A DNA stretch of 64,000 nucleotides from Fibrella aestuarina BUZ 2 (GCF_000331105.1 NC_020054.1:1477698-1541697); one strand, 5' to 3'; shown: positions 34,690 to 44,055, numbered from the stretch's first letter. Program-made: numbers and translations. Notes: generated by a model not told the origin, from the sequence alone.

Positions 34690-35733
34690 ATGTACAAACG
34701 CTTGCTGTTGCCGCTCCTGTTTCGGTTCGATGCGGAGAAGGTCCACTATTTCGCCACGTCGACGCTTCAGGTTGCGCATAAGATTCCCGGTGTAGCGGCG
34801 CTGCTGCGCTGGCTGTTTACCTACCGGCATCCCAGCCTCGAACGCACGGTATTTGGCCTGACGTTTCCTAACCCGGTGGGGCTGGCGGCGGGCTTCGACA
34901 AAAACGGCGAGTGGGTCGAAGAACTGAGCAATCTGGGCTTTGGCTTTATTGAGATTGGCACCGTAACGCCCCGTCCGCAACCCGGCAACGATAAGCCGCG
35001 GCTGTTTCGCCTCAAGGCCGACAGTGGGTTGATCAACCGGATGGGCTTCAACAACAAAGGCGCTGGCCCGGCGGCGGGTCGGTTGCAGTTTCATCGGCAA
35101 CGTACCCAGAACCCACGCGTGCTGATCGGCGGTAACATCGGCAAGAACAAAGACACGCCTAACGAAGAAGCGCTCACCGACTACCTGCTGTGTTTCCGTG
35201 ACCTGTTCGATGCCGTCGATTATTTCGTCGTCAACGTATCGTCGCCCAACACGCCGGGTTTGCGGGCGTTGCAGGAAAAAGAACCGCTGAAAGCAATTCT
35301 GGGTCGGTTGCAGGGCGAGAACAGCCTGAAAAACAAGCCGAAACCAATCTTGCTCAAAATTGCCCCCGACCTGGCGGATAGTCAGCTCGACGACATCATC
35401 GAGATTGTTCGGGAAACGGGGATTGCGGGCGTGATCGCGACCAACACGACCATCAGCCGCGACGGGCTACGTACCCCGGCCGATGCCGTAACGAAGATGG
35501 GGGCGGGCGGCGTCAGTGGTAAACCCGTTCAGGTACGTTCCACCGAGGTGATTCGCTACCTGCACACTCAGTCAAACGGGGCATTCCCGATTATCGGGGT
35601 AGGGGGCATTCAGACCGCCGCCGATGCCAAAGAAAAACTCGACGCCGGGGCCACGCTCGTGCAGGTCTACACCGGCTTCATCTACGAAGGCCCCGCCCTG
35701 GCCAGCAAGATCTGCCGGGGGTTAGTACAATGA
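34690..35733 (+). CDS. pyrD: Dihydroorotate dehydrogenase, class 2 (quinone-linked)
   Basis: A 347-residue FMN enzyme oxidising dihydroorotate to orotate in pyrimidine synthesis, with electrons passed to quinone at the inner membrane. The N-terminal 50 residues form the amphipathic membrane-association helices of class 2. [47 protein letters not shown] (catalytic serine about 184-185), ATNTT and GVGGI complete the family set. ATG 34690 is chosen over GTG 34684 because of the promoter box. The TGA stop is inside the left arm of the following inverted repeat. Confidence 0.95.
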   Translation: MYKRLLLPLLFRFDAEKVHYFATSTLQVAHKIPGVAALLRWLFTYRHPSLERTVFGLTFPNPVGLAAGFDKNGEWVEELSNLGFGFIEIGTVTPRPQPGNDKPRLFRLKADSGLINRMGFNNKGAGPAAGRLQFHRQRTQNPRVLIGGNIGKNKDTPNEEALTDYLLCFRDLFDAVDYFVVNVSSPNTPGLRALQEKEPLKAILGRLQGENSLKNKPKPILLKIAPDLADSQLDDIIEIVRETGIAGVIATNTTISRDGLRTPADAVTKMGAGGVSGKPVQVRSTEVIRYLHTQSNGAFPIIGVGGIQTAADAKEKLDAGATLVQVYTGFIYEGPALASKICRGLVQ

Positions 35734-35820
35734 ATAATGGACAATGCACGATGTATAATGGGCTGTAAAGCGTTTACTCTAGCGCCCGCCCATTATACAT
35801 CGTGCATTATCCATTATTCA
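35731..35820. repeat. Heptad inverted repeat between convergent pyrD and VWA gene
   Basis: Arms 35731-35763 and 35788-35820 match at 32 of 33 positions, the best pair in the window. The left arm starts with the pyrD stop codon and the right arm ends one base before the stop of the VWA gene. Units are 7 bp long. Here both flanking genes end, so the element is not tied only to translation starts. Confidence 0.95.
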
Positions 35821-35821
35821 T

Positions 35822-36925
35822 TCACTTGATATTCTTCCGCCGGTTGCGCTGGAAATCCTCGAACATCATGTTGCCGAGGCCCTGCAAGCCACTGTAATAG
35901 GCGCGGCCGTTGTTGACCTTCGTAAATTCCTGCACAAACTGCTTCAGATACGGGTCAGTGGCGATCATGAACGTCGTGACGGGGATGTCGAGGCGGCGGC
36001 ACTGAGCGGCCAGCGTAAGGGTTTTGCTCACCACTTTCCGGTCGAGGCCAAACGAGTTTTTATAGTACCGGATGCCTTCCTTCAGACAGGTCGGTTTACC
36101 ATCGGTAATCATAAAAATCTGCTTGTTTTTGTTCTTGCGGCGGCGCAGCAAATCCATCGCCAGTTCGAGGCCAGCTACCGTGTTGGTGTGGTACGGGCCC
36201 ACTTCCAGATAGGGTAGGTCTTTAGCCTGAATCTGCCAGGCATCGTTGCCAAACACCACAATGTCGAGCGTGTCTTTGGGGTACTTCTGTTTGATCAGCT
36301 CCACCAGCGCCAGCGCTACTTTTTTAGCGGGCGTAATCCGGTCTTCGCCATACAGAATCATCGAGTGGCTGATGTCGATCATCAGCACCGTGCTCGTCTG
36401 GGTTTTCTGCTCTTTTTCAGTTACTTCCAGGTCTCGCTCCATCAGCGTGAATTCCTCCACGCCGCTGTTGATCTGCGCATTTTTGATCGACTCGGTCATC
36501 GAAATCTGTTCGAGCGTGTCGCCAAACTGGTAGGTACGCAGGTCGCTGCTCAGCTCATCGCCCGAGCCGGTGTAGGGCGTGTTGTGGTTGCCGCCTGATT
36601 TTGAGCGTTTCAGCTTGCCGAAAATCTCGTCGAGGGCCGAGCGCCGGATCGTCTGTTCGGTTTTTGGCGTAATCGAAATTTTACCTTCCTGATTCTCTTC
36701 CGTCAGATATCCTTTTTCTTTTAGCTCATCGAAAAAGTTGCCCATCCCATACTGATCGTCGGTGAGGCTATACTGCCGGTCGAGCTGATTCATCCAGGCC
36801 ATTGCCTGCTCCACATCGCCCGACGTAATGAGCAGCAACTGCTGAAAAATGTTGAGCAGCTGATCAAATTTGCTGCCTCCCTTCTGTTCGGGAGGCACAA
36901 ACTGAGAAAAGTTAAAGCCTTTCAT
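35822..36925 (-). CDS. VWA-domain protein
   Basis: A 367-residue cytosolic protein. The C-terminal von Willebrand factor A domain (about 178-365) contains the metal-ion-dependent adhesion motif Asp184-x-Ser186-x-Ser188 in DISHSM, and FMITDGKPTC further on. The N-terminal half is helical and charged, without known motifs except a winged-helix-like stretch. No signal peptide or membrane span is seen. Such proteins usually work with a MoxR-type AAA+ ATPase, but none is in this window. ATG 36925 gives MKGFNFSQFVPPEQ, the typical start of this Bacteroidota group. Confidence 0.82.
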   Translation of the reverse strand: MKGFNFSQFVPPEQKGGSKFDQLLNIFQQLLLITSGDVEQAMAWMNQLDRQYSLTDDQYGMGNFFDELKEKGYLTEENQEGKISITPKTEQTIRRSALDEIFGKLKRSKSGGNHNTPYTGSGDELSSDLRTYQFGDTLEQISMTESIKNAQINSGVEEFTLMERDLEVTEKEQKTQTSTVLMIDISHSMILYGEDRITPAKKVALALVELIKQKYPKDTLDIVVFGNDAWQIQAKDLPYLEVGPYHTNTVAGLELAMDLLRRRKNKNKQIFMITDGKPTCLKEGIRYYKNSFGLDRKVVSKTLTLAAQCRRLDIPVTTFMIATDPYLKQFVQEFTKVNNGRAYYSGLQGLGNMMFEDFQRNRRKNIK

Positions 36926-36953
36926 GAGATGCCTTTGGTGTTTACTAGCTGGG

Positions 36954-37033
36954 GTTTGACGTTGTGCTACAGACAAACACGTAACAACAACCCGAGGGAA
37001 AACGTCAAACTGCAAACGTTAAACCTCAAACTA
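36954..37033. repeat. Heptad element upstream of the VWA and DHH genes
   Basis: GTTTGACGTT (36954-36963) pairs perfectly with 37001-37010. Positions 36999-37033 are five consecutive 7-bp units of consensus YAAACNN (for example CAAACTG, CAAACGT). It lies between two divergent start codons. Confidence 0.7.
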
Positions 37034-37121
37034 AATTTGTAAATTCGCCATTCGATTGCGCCATCCAGGCAAATTGCCTCGCAAACCGATGCAGTTTGCT
37101 CGGCTGGTGTTTTTAGTATAT

Positions 37122-38135
37122 ATGTTTGATATCGAAGCCATTGGCGAATTACTGCGGCATCCTCACCGCATCCTGATAACCACCCACCAAAACCCGGATG
37201 CCGACGCCATGGGGTCATCGCTGGGGCTGGCGGGCTATCTGCGGCAGAAGGGCCATTCGGTACTGGTCATTACCCCGACCGACTACCCGCAGAATCTGGC
37301 CTGGATGCCCGGCAACGACGAAGTGCTGGCGTTCGACGAAAAGCAACGTACCCAGGTCGAAGCCCTCATCGCCGAAGCTGATACGATTTTCTGTCTCGAT
37401 TTCTCGGCCCTCGACCGCATCCGCGACTTAGGGCCGATGGTGCGGCAGGCGCGCGCCCGCAAGGTGATGATCGATCACCACCTGGAACCCGAAAATTTTG
37501 CCGATCTGGCCTATTGGGATACCAAAGCCGCCGCCACCGCCCAGCTGATTTTTAAGCTGATCGAGCAACTGGGCGATGGCGCCCTGATCGACGCCGACGT
37601 GGCTGCCTGCCTGTATGCCGGCCTGATGACCGACACCGGCTCGTTCCGCCACTCCAATACCACGCCCGAAGTCCACCGGATTGCCGCCGCCTTGCTCGAA
37701 CGGGGCATCGACGTTAGCCAAATACACCGGCTGATCTTCGACGGCGTTTCGCTCGATAAACTCCGGCTGCTTGGCTATATTCTGAATGAAAAGTTGCGCG
37801 TCTTGCCGCAATACAAATTCGCGTACATCACGCTCTCGGTCGACGAACTGCGCCGGTTTCGGTCAAGAACGGGCGATACCGAGGGTATCGTCAACTACGC
37901 GCTGTCGGTCGAAGGTGTGGTCGCTGCGGCTATCCTGATCGATCGGGGCGAAGAGATTCGGCTGTCGTTCCGGTCGGTGGGCGATTTCTCGGTGCGCGAT
38001 CTGGTGCATACCCATTTCAACGGTGGCGGCCACAAAAATGCCGCCGGGGGGCGCTCGCGCCTGTCGCTGGCCGATACCGAAGCCAAATTGCTGACCATCT
38101 TACCCGAGTACCAAACTGAATTAGCTGGTGTCTAG
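37122..38135 (+). CDS. DHH-family phosphoesterase, NrnA-like
   Basis: A 337-residue cytosolic phosphoesterase of the DHH/DHHA1 family. HQNPDADAMGS is at 22-32, IDHH at 117-120, the GLMTDTGSFRHS motif further on, and the C-terminal DHHA1 glycine-rich FNGGGHKNAAGG. Relatives degrade nano-RNA and 3',5'-adenosine bisphosphate, or cyclic dinucleotide products. ATG 37122 is preferred to an in-frame ATG 66 bases upstream because it gives the family N-terminus. Divergent from the VWA gene. Confidence 0.88.
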   Translation: MFDIEAIGELLRHPHRILITTHQNPDADAMGSSLGLAGYLRQKGHSVLVITPTDYPQNLAWMPGNDEVLAFDEKQRTQVEALIAEADTIFCLDFSALDRIRDLGPMVRQARARKVMIDHHLEPENFADLAYWDTKAAATAQLIFKLIEQLGDGALIDADVAACLYAGLMTDTGSFRHSNTTPEVHRIAAALLERGIDVSQIHRLIFDGVSLDKLRLLGYILNEKLRVLPQYKFAYITLSVDELRRFRSRTGDTEGIVNYALSVEGVVAAAILIDRGEEIRLSFRSVGDFSVRDLVHTHFNGGGHKNAAGGRSRLSLADTEAKLLTILPEYQTELAGV

Positions 38136-38194
38136 GCGCATACTTGTTGACGACGTGCTGCCGCGCCAAAACCGATAAACCGATTACAAAGACA

Positions 38195-39127
38195 ATGCAG
38201 ATTAAAACGCTTGGCAATGCCGCCCTGCTCGCAGCCGTTCTGATGGCCTGTGGCAAAGATCGCCTTCAGACCTCTGAAAGCGGCTTGAAATACCAGCTTC
38301 ACGAGCAGAACGAAGACGCTCGCAAAGCCAAAATTGGGGATATCCTGACGCTCCATCTGGCGCTGAAAAACAGCAAGGATTCGGTGCTGCGCGATACGCA
38401 TAAAGAAGGGGCGCCCCTCCAGCTCATGTTGCAGGTGCCGCCGTTCAAAGGGGCGTTTGAAGAAGGGCTGGCTATGCTGGCCAAAGGCGACAGCGCCACA
38501 TTCTACGTAAAGGCCGACTCACTCTTTGCGCGCGCCAACCAGCCGTTTCCTCCGGGCATCACCAAGGGGTCTGACATCGTCTTCAACGTAAAACTGCTCG
38601 ACGTACAAAACGAACAGGAGTTCCAGAAAGCACAGACGCAGGCGCGCGATAAGCAGAAAGGCATCGACGATAAAGCGATCGGTGATTTCCTGGCTAAGAA
38701 CGGACAGGCGGGCAAGGCACAGAAAACGGCCAACGGCGTGTATTACGTTGTAACGCAACCCGGTGCCGGTGCGAAACCCAACCGTGGCGATAACGTGAAG
38801 GTGCACTACACGGGCAAGCTGATGAACGGTAAGGTGTTTGATAGCTCAATCGGCAACCAACAGACGGGTGGCCAGCCGCTTCAGTTCCAGGTTGGGACGG
38901 GCATGGTGATTCCGGGTTGGGATGAAGGTATCCTGCAACTGACCAAGGGCAGCAAAGCCACGCTCTATATCCCCTCGGGTATGGCGTACGGCGCTCAGGG
39001 TGCACCGCCGACGATTCCGGCCAACTCACCGCTGGTATTCGACGTTGAACTGGTTGACATCAGCAAAGGACAGGCGCCTGCCATGCCGGGTATGCCGCAG
39101 GGCGGCCCAGCAGCGGGCGGCCGTTAA
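38195..39127 (+). CDS. FKBP-type peptidyl-prolyl isomerase lipoprotein
   Basis: A 310-residue lipoprotein. The signal peptide ends in the lipobox VLMAC with Cys19. An N-terminal FKBP-like region (about 25-140) is followed by a linker. A canonical FKBP domain (about 180-295) has VKVHYTGKLMNGKVFDSS, PLQFQVGTGMVIPGWDEGI and YIPSGMAYGAQGAPP. The tail is Gly/Pro/Met-rich. It probably folds envelope proteins from the inner or outer membrane. A second FKBP lipoprotein follows, so the two form a pair. ATG 38195 is set by the lipoprotein signal. Confidence 0.9.
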   Translation: MQIKTLGNAALLAAVLMACGKDRLQTSESGLKYQLHEQNEDARKAKIGDILTLHLALKNSKDSVLRDTHKEGAPLQLMLQVPPFKGAFEEGLAMLAKGDSATFYVKADSLFARANQPFPPGITKGSDIVFNVKLLDVQNEQEFQKAQTQARDKQKGIDDKAIGDFLAKNGQAGKAQKTANGVYYVVTQPGAGAKPNRGDNVKVHYTGKLMNGKVFDSSIGNQQTGGQPLQFQVGTGMVIPGWDEGILQLTKGSKATLYIPSGMAYGAQGAPPTIPANSPLVFDVELVDISKGQAPAMPGMPQGGPAAGGR

Positions 39128-39132
39128 AAATT

Positions 39133-39270
39133 AAGTTCAACCGTTCAACGTTTAAGGTGTAAAGTGGCTCCTGTAGAAAAGGAACCACTTGCCAGTAGAC
39201 ATTGAACCGCAGCGCACCGCCTGATCCGGTTGGGTCAGGCGGTGTATCGCTTTACACTTTGGACTTAAAC
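39133..39270. repeat. Heptad element between the two FKBP genes, with an internal hairpin
   Basis: Five 7-bp units of the AANGTTN type run from 39133 to 39167; three units beginning CTT occupy 39250-39270. The two sides pair through GTTTAAG and TGTAAAG, with one extra unit on the right. An independent perfect 10-bp stem, CACCGCCTGA (39215-39224) with 39235-39244, lies inside. The element ends 7 bases before the next start. Confidence 0.65.
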
Positions 39271-39277
39271 TAATAAG

Positions 39278-40246
39278 ATGCGCTTACAACTTAGTCTCTT
39301 TGGAATTGGCCTGCTGGCTGTAATTGGTGTCTGGCTAACCAGCTGTAGCCCCACCGGCGAGGCCCTGGCTGACCGAAAACAGCGCGAAAACGCAGAGGAA
39401 ATTCAGCAGTACATCACGGCCAATAACCTGCAAGCCGAGCAATTGGGGTCGACGGGCGTGTATTACGTCAAAACGGCGTCGGCACCGGGCAACCAATCGG
39501 CTGTGACGGGCGATGAAGTGCGCTTCTTCGTGGTGTCGAGACGCTTCGACGGAACCGTTATCGACAGTACCGACGGCATTAACCCGGCTGTGTACACGTT
39601 TGGCACCAATGCCCCCCGGGCCCGGGCCATCACGAACGGCTCGTATCTGTACAACAACATCACCGACGGGATGCTTGCGGGGATCATCGTTGGCCGTGAA
39701 GGCGAAAAACTAACCTTGCTGGTGCCGTCGTATTACGACAACGGCCGGTATGGTACGCTAACCCTGCCGCAGTATTCGCCGATTCGCTACGACATGCGCA
39801 TTGTATCGGTTCGGACCGAAGACGAACAGATTCGGGAATATATTGCTGCGAACAAAATCACCGTAACAGACACGGCGGCGGGTGGCATTCGGATTGCCAA
39901 GACGCTGGCCCGCCCCGATTCGGCCTTGATCAAAGCAGGCGAAACCGCGACGATTCGGTATACAGGCCGGTTGCTCAACGGTACTCAGTTCGACTCGAAC
40001 GTACCCACGGCAGCGGCTATCGCCAGTGACCCGTCAAGCGCCACGGCTGGCTATGATGTAACGGTTGGGCAAACGGCTGTTGTGGCTGGTTGGACAACAG
40101 GGTTGCAACAGGTACGTCGGGGTGAGAAATTTTTGCTGATCTTTCCGTCGTCGCAGGGCTATGGCTCTTCAGGGGCACCCAACTCAACGGTAATTGGTCC
40201 GTTCAAGCCACTTTTGTTCGAAATGGAAATTCTGCGGGTGAGGTAA
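39278..40246 (+). CDS. FKBP-like lipoprotein with two isomerase-type domains
   Basis: A 322-residue lipoprotein with lipobox VWLTSC (Cys23). Two FKBP-like domains are visible. The first (about 55-180) is degenerate, beginning TGVYYVKT. The second (about 200-322) retains IRYTGRLLNGTQFDSN, VVAGWTTGLQQVRRGEKFLLIFPSSQGYG and PFKPLLFEMEILRV. Each begins with an EEIQQYITANN or DEQIREYIAAN helix, so they look like an internal duplication. It follows another FKBP lipoprotein and ends with an intrinsic terminator. Confidence 0.85.
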   Translation: MRLQLSLFGIGLLAVIGVWLTSCSPTGEALADRKQRENAEEIQQYITANNLQAEQLGSTGVYYVKTASAPGNQSAVTGDEVRFFVVSRRFDGTVIDSTDGINPAVYTFGTNAPRARAITNGSYLYNNITDGMLAGIIVGREGEKLTLLVPSYYDNGRYGTLTLPQYSPIRYDMRIVSVRTEDEQIREYIAANKITVTDTAAGGIRIAKTLARPDSALIKAGETATIRYTGRLLNGTQFDSNVPTAAAIASDPSSATAGYDVTVGQTAVVAGWTTGLQQVRRGEKFLLIFPSSQGYGSSGAPNSTVIGPFKPLLFEMEILRVR

Positions 40247-40272
40247 GCTCAACCGTGATCACGTAAGTTTGC

Positions 40273-40308
40273 AAAGCCGTTTGGGTACGTACCTGAACGG
40301 CTTTTTTT
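40273..40308 (+). terminator. Intrinsic terminator after the second FKBP gene
   Basis: AAAGCCGTTT (40273-40282) pairs with the reverse complement at about 40296-40305, followed by a run of T residues to 40308. The loop contains the palindrome GGTACGTACC. It ends 12 bases before the next gene. Confidence 0.85.
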
Positions 40309-40320
40309 CGCCCAACAGCT

Positions 40321-40923
40321 ATGGAACGAATGCTTTGCTTTGCGACGAATAACGCGTACAAACTGGAAGAAGTACAGGCTGCTCTGTCGGGCTCAGGTAC
40401 GTTCGTGCTGCGCACACTCCGCGAGATTGGCTGCACCGACGAACTGCCCGAAACGACCGGCACCATTCCCGGCAATTCCCGCCAGAAAGCCAGGTACGTG
40501 TTTGACCACTTCAACGTGGCCTGCTTTGCCGACGATACGGGGCTGGAAGTGGAGGCGCTGGACGGTGAGCCCGGCGTCGACTCGGCCTACTACGCCGGTG
40601 AACCCCGCGACAATACGCGCAACCGGGCGTTGCTGCTCGCGAATCTGGCCGAGCACACCAACCGCCGGGCACAGTTCCGATCGGTGTTTACGCTGGTGGA
40701 ACCCGGACCGAACGGCGAACCGATCGAGCATCAGTTCGAAGGGATCGTGATGGGCGTGATTATCGACGTGGAGCGCGGCGACGGTGGGTTTGGCTACGAC
40801 CCGCTGTTTGTGCCCGACGGCTACGAGCAAACCTTTGCCGAGATGCCGCTCGCCGAGAAAAACAAAATCAGCCACCGGGCGCGCGCACTGGCGAAGCTGG
40901 TTGCATATCTGGGACAGGAATAG
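40321..40923 (+). CDS. rdgB: XTP/dITP pyrophosphatase (RdgB/HAM1 family)
   Basis: A 200-residue cytosolic house-cleaning enzyme that hydrolyses dITP and XTP to monophosphates, preventing base-analogue incorporation. FATNNAYKLEEV, the PETTGTIPGNSRQKA segment, FADDTGLEVEALDGEPGV, GGFGYDPLFVPDG and SHRARAL are the family motifs in order. The ATG follows the preceding terminator by 12 bases. Convergent with the NTF2-like gene. Confidence 0.93.
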   Translation: MERMLCFATNNAYKLEEVQAALSGSGTFVLRTLREIGCTDELPETTGTIPGNSRQKARYVFDHFNVACFADDTGLEVEALDGEPGVDSAYYAGEPRDNTRNRALLLANLAEHTNRRAQFRSVFTLVEPGPNGEPIEHQFEGIVMGVIIDVERGDGGFGYDPLFVPDGYEQTFAEMPLAEKNKISHRARALAKLVAYLGQE

Positions 40924-40941
40924 CCCCTAGACCTGTCACCC

Positions 40942-41340
40942 TTAAAACATCGTATTGTTGTTGGCCGACGTGGCGGGGACGAGTTGGAGTACATCCCAAT
41001 GCTCCACGATTTTGCCGTTGTCGTCGAACCGAAAAATATCCATACCCGCCCACTCTTCGGTGCCGTTGCCATCGGCGGTGGGCCAGGTCTGGCGGCAATG
41101 TAGCACGACCAGATTCCCTTCGGCTATGGCCCGCTGCACGGCTACCTGCTTGCCAGGATAGTCGCGCGCCATCCGCTCAAAATAAGCGATGAAGGCGGCC
41201 TTACCATCGCCTACCTGTGGATTATGCTGGATGTATTCGTCGCCAACGTACCGGTCGACCGCTTCGGCGGGCCGACACTGGTTAAACATCAGGTCGTAGA
41301 AGGCGATGGCGTTGGCTTTGTGCTGGTCTGGTTGCGTCAT
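40942..41340 (-). CDS. SnoaL/NTF2-like protein
   Basis: A 132-residue protein of the NTF2-like (SnoaL) fold: a cone-shaped alpha+beta barrel. Residues [33 protein letters not shown] form the N-terminal helices and first strand. [20 protein letters not shown] is the typical last strands. His52-type and Asp residues line the cavity in relatives. No signal peptide is seen. It starts 9 bases after the end of the GH92 gene on the same strand, so they may share a message. Function unknown. Confidence 0.75.
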   Translation of the reverse strand: MTQPDQHKANAIAFYDLMFNQCRPAEAVDRYVGDEYIQHNPQVGDGKAAFIAYFERMARDYPGKQVAVQRAIAEGNLVVLHCRQTWPTADGNGTEEWAGMDIFRFDDNGKIVEHWDVLQLVPATSANNNTMF

Positions 41341-41349
41341 GTAATACGT

Positions 41350-43635
41350 TTATTTTTTGGTGGGTTTGGCGCTCATGTAAAACGTGAGTGTACCGCCTTT
41401 CAGAATGTCAGCATGGTTCAGCATGGGCTGGGAGAGGGGCATGCCGTTGAGCAGCACCTTCGACACATACACGTTTTTGTCGCTCTGATTCACGGTTTCG
41501 ATGGTAAATGTTTTGCCGTTTTCCAACGTCAATTTGGCGTTCTTGACGAGCGGGCTACCCAGCGAATACTCGGCTGAGCCGGGCGCAACGGGATAAAAAC
41601 CCATCGATGAGAACATATACCACGCGCTCATCTGGCCGCAATCATCGTTACCGCCGAGGCCGTCGGGCGTGGGTTTGTACTGCATCCGCAGAATCTGCCG
41701 AATGCGTTCCTGCGTGCGCCAGGGCTGCCCAGCCCAGTTGTAGAGATAGGCAATGTGGTGGGCGGGCTCGTTGCCGTGAATGTAACCGCCAATGATGCCT
41801 TCGCGGGTGATGTCTTCCGTTTCGGCAAAAAACTTGTCGGGCAGGTGCATGCTGAACAGCGTATCGAGGCGGGCGGCGAATTTTTTGGCGCCGCCCATCG
41901 TCTCAACCAGCGCCGTTGGGTTCTGCGGTACGAAAAAGCTGAAGTTCCAGGAGTTGCCTTCGATGAAACCCTGCCCGTCGGTGGCATATACGTCGAAGGG
42001 TTTTTTGAACGTACCGTCGGCGAGGCGCGGGCGCATGAAGCCAATGGAGTTATCCCAGACATTGCGCCAGTTTTCGGCGCGTTTCAGGTACGTGTTATAC
42101 ACATCGGCGCGGTTCAGTTTTTTGGCCAGTTGGGCAATGCACCAGTCGTCGTAGGCATATTCGAGCGTATTGGACACCGACGTGCCGTTGGCTGTTGCCG
42201 GAATGTAGCCCCGGTCGATGTACTCGCCGATGCCTTCGTAAGAGCGGTGGTTCGAGGTGGCGATGCAGGCGTCCAGCACGGCCTGCGGGTCGCCGGTGTA
42301 TGTGCCTTTGATAACGGCGTCGGCCAGCACCGACACGCTATGGTAGCCGCTCATGCACCAATTGTCGTTGGCGTAGTGCGACCAGACTGGCAGCATCTTC
42401 AACGGACTCTGGTTGTAATGCGCCATCATGGAGGCTACCATGTCGTTGTTGCGGCCGGGCTGCATGAGGTTGAAAAACGGGTGCAGGGCCCGGTACGTAT
42501 CCCAGAGCGAAAAGGTGGTGTAGTTGGTGCCCTTTGCCTGATGCACGTCCTGATCCAGCCCTTTGTACTGCTCGTTTACGTCCATGTACACCGTCGGGTT
42601 GATGAAGGCGTGGTACATGGCCGTGTAGAAATTAACCTTGTCGGGCTCGGCAGCGTCGATCTGGATTTTGTTCAACTCGGTGTTCCAGGCGGCCTGCGCA
42701 CGGGTTTTGGCCTGCTCAAAATTCCAGTGAGGGAGTTCGGCCCGCATGTTGGCCAGTGCGTTCTCCTGACTCACCGGCGACAGCGCCATTTTCACCTCAA
42801 TGGCTTCGCCTTCGCTGGTGTCGAAATCGAAATACATCCGGATCTTCTTGCCCGCGATTTCGGGGAAGTTGTGCGCCTGATCGAATTTTCGCCAGAAGCC
42901 CCGGTACACCTGCGGCTTATCGAAATTCTTCTGGCCGTATGACTTAAACGGCTTGGAAAACGACAGCGCAAAATAGACCGTCCGGGTACGTGCCCAGCCG
43001 TTGGTTTGGCGGTAGCCCGTCACTAGGGTATCGTTCACGACGCGCACGTACGTCCAGACCACTTTATCGTCGTAATTATAGATGCCCGCCATCAGGTCGA
43101 GCAGGATGTGCGATTGGTCGGATTTGGGGAAGGTGTATCGGTGCAGGCCCACGCGCTGGGTGGCGGTCAGTTCGGCGGTGATGTTGTGGTCGTCGAGTTT
43201 GACTTTGTAATACCCCGCTTCGGCCACTTCGTTCGCATGTGAAAACGCCGACCGATAACCACTCTTCGGATCGCTCGCCGTACCCGGATTAAGTTGCAAG
43301 GTACCCTGCGTGGGCATGATGAGGAAATCGCCGAGGTCGGAGTGGCCGGTGCCGCTGAAGTGCGTGTGACTGAACCCGACAATCGTTTTGTCTTCGTATT
43401 TGTAGCCCGCGCAGTACCGATAGACGTCGCCGTTGTACTTCCCGTTGAATTCGTAGGAAAGGGTATCCGTGTCGGGGCTGAGTTGTACCGATCCAAACGG
43501 GACGGTGGCACCTGGGTACGTATGCCCCATCTTTTCAGTGCCAATCAGCGGATGAACGTAGGGGACAAGATTCTGTTGAGCAAAAGAGAGGGAAAGAACG
43601 CCTTGCAGCAAAAGGGTAACGCCAATCGTTTTCAT
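41350..43635 (-). CDS. GH92 family glycosidase (alpha-mannosidase type)
   Basis: A 761-residue secreted glycoside hydrolase with a signal peptide of about 20 residues. The N-terminal domain starts PYVHPLIGTEKMGHTYPGATVPFG and contains FSHTHFSGTGHSDLGD. The catalytic (alpha/alpha)6 part includes YRALHPFFNLMQP, the GIGEYIDRGYIP and GNSWNFSFFVPQ motifs, EGIIGGYIHGNEPAHHIAYLY and GNDDCGQMSAWYMFSSMGFYPV. These are GH92 hallmarks; the family consists of calcium-dependent exo-alpha-mannosidases acting mainly on 1,2-linkages. No SusC/SusD pair is near, so it is not in an evident glycan-use locus. Confidence 0.93.
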   Translation of the reverse strand: MKTIGVTLLLQGVLSLSFAQQNLVPYVHPLIGTEKMGHTYPGATVPFGSVQLSPDTDTLSYEFNGKYNGDVYRYCAGYKYEDKTIVGFSHTHFSGTGHSDLGDFLIMPTQGTLQLNPGTASDPKSGYRSAFSHANEVAEAGYYKVKLDDHNITAELTATQRVGLHRYTFPKSDQSHILLDLMAGIYNYDDKVVWTYVRVVNDTLVTGYRQTNGWARTRTVYFALSFSKPFKSYGQKNFDKPQVYRGFWRKFDQAHNFPEIAGKKIRMYFDFDTSEGEAIEVKMALSPVSQENALANMRAELPHWNFEQAKTRAQAAWNTELNKIQIDAAEPDKVNFYTAMYHAFINPTVYMDVNEQYKGLDQDVHQAKGTNYTTFSLWDTYRALHPFFNLMQPGRNNDMVASMMAHYNQSPLKMLPVWSHYANDNWCMSGYHSVSVLADAVIKGTYTGDPQAVLDACIATSNHRSYEGIGEYIDRGYIPATANGTSVSNTLEYAYDDWCIAQLAKKLNRADVYNTYLKRAENWRNVWDNSIGFMRPRLADGTFKKPFDVYATDGQGFIEGNSWNFSFFVPQNPTALVETMGGAKKFAARLDTLFSMHLPDKFFAETEDITREGIIGGYIHGNEPAHHIAYLYNWAGQPWRTQERIRQILRMQYKPTPDGLGGNDDCGQMSAWYMFSSMGFYPVAPGSAEYSLGSPLVKNAKLTLENGKTFTIETVNQSDKNVYVSKVLLNGMPLSQPMLNHADILKGGTLTFYMSAKPTKK

Positions 43636-43639
43636 GGAT

Positions 43640-43647
43640 CAAGATTA
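43640..43647 (-). promoter_or_regulatory. Possible promoter box of the GH92 gene
   Basis: TAATCTTG on the minus strand differs from TAnnTTTG at one position and ends four bases before the GH92 ATG, the same spacing as at 5381 and 24027. Confidence 0.25.
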
Positions 43648-43674
43648 ACCCATTTAGCCGAAAAATTCTATGGT

Positions 43675-43695
43675 ACACCGGGCATAGCCCGGTGT
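43675..43695 (-). terminator. Short perfect hairpin downstream of the YraN gene
   Basis: ACACCGGGC (43675-43683) pairs perfectly with GCCCGGTGT (43687-43695) around a 3-base loop. It lies just past the stop of the minus-strand YraN gene and upstream of GH92. No clear T-run follows. A similar near-palindrome occurs at 15463-15480 after the porin gene. Confidence 0.45.
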
Positions 43696-43698
43696 CAA

Positions 43699-44055
43699 TC
43701 AACAAAAGGCGTCTTCGATATGCTTGATCTTGACCTCGCCGCGGGGCGTGATGGTTACGGCCACTACGTCGAAACGAATGTCATGTTGCCAGTCGCGGGC
43801 GTAGATGTAGTGCTCGGCGGCGCGCATCACGAGTTGGGCTTTGGCATAGGAGACAAAGGTTTCGGGTTCGCCAAAGCTCAGGTTAGAGCGTGTTTTCACC
43901 TCCACGAAAATCAGCAGCTTACCCCGCTGCACAATCAGGTCGATTTCGGCGTGCTGATGGCGGTAATTCGTTTCCAGCAGCTGATAGCCTTTATCCTGCA
44001 AATACTGCAGGGCGGCCGCTTCGCCTTGCTTGCCCGTATCGTTGTGCTGCGCCAT
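43699..44055 (-). CDS. YraN/UPF0102 family nuclease-like protein
   Basis: A 118-residue protein of the restriction-endonuclease-like fold. GKQGEAAALQYLQDKGY opens the domain. Glu37 and Asp39 in AEIDLI, and Glu52-x-Lys54 in VEVKTR, form the PD-(D/E)xK type metal site. Biological role is poorly defined in the family. ATG 44055 gives the usual length; an in-frame ATG 30 bases upstream is less typical. It is downstream of purU on the same strand with a 41-base gap. Confidence 0.88.
   Translation of the reverse strand: MAQHNDTGKQGEAAALQYLQDKGYQLLETNYRHQHAEIDLIVQRGKLLIFVEVKTRSNLSFGEPETFVSYAKAQLVMRAAEHYIYARDWQHDIRFDVVAVTITPRGEVKIKHIEDAFC

Noticed and set aside
41755..42942. A 395-codon plus-strand frame opposite the GH92 gene
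   Set aside because: No domain is recognisable; the GH92 protein on the other strand is complete with signal peptide and family motifs.
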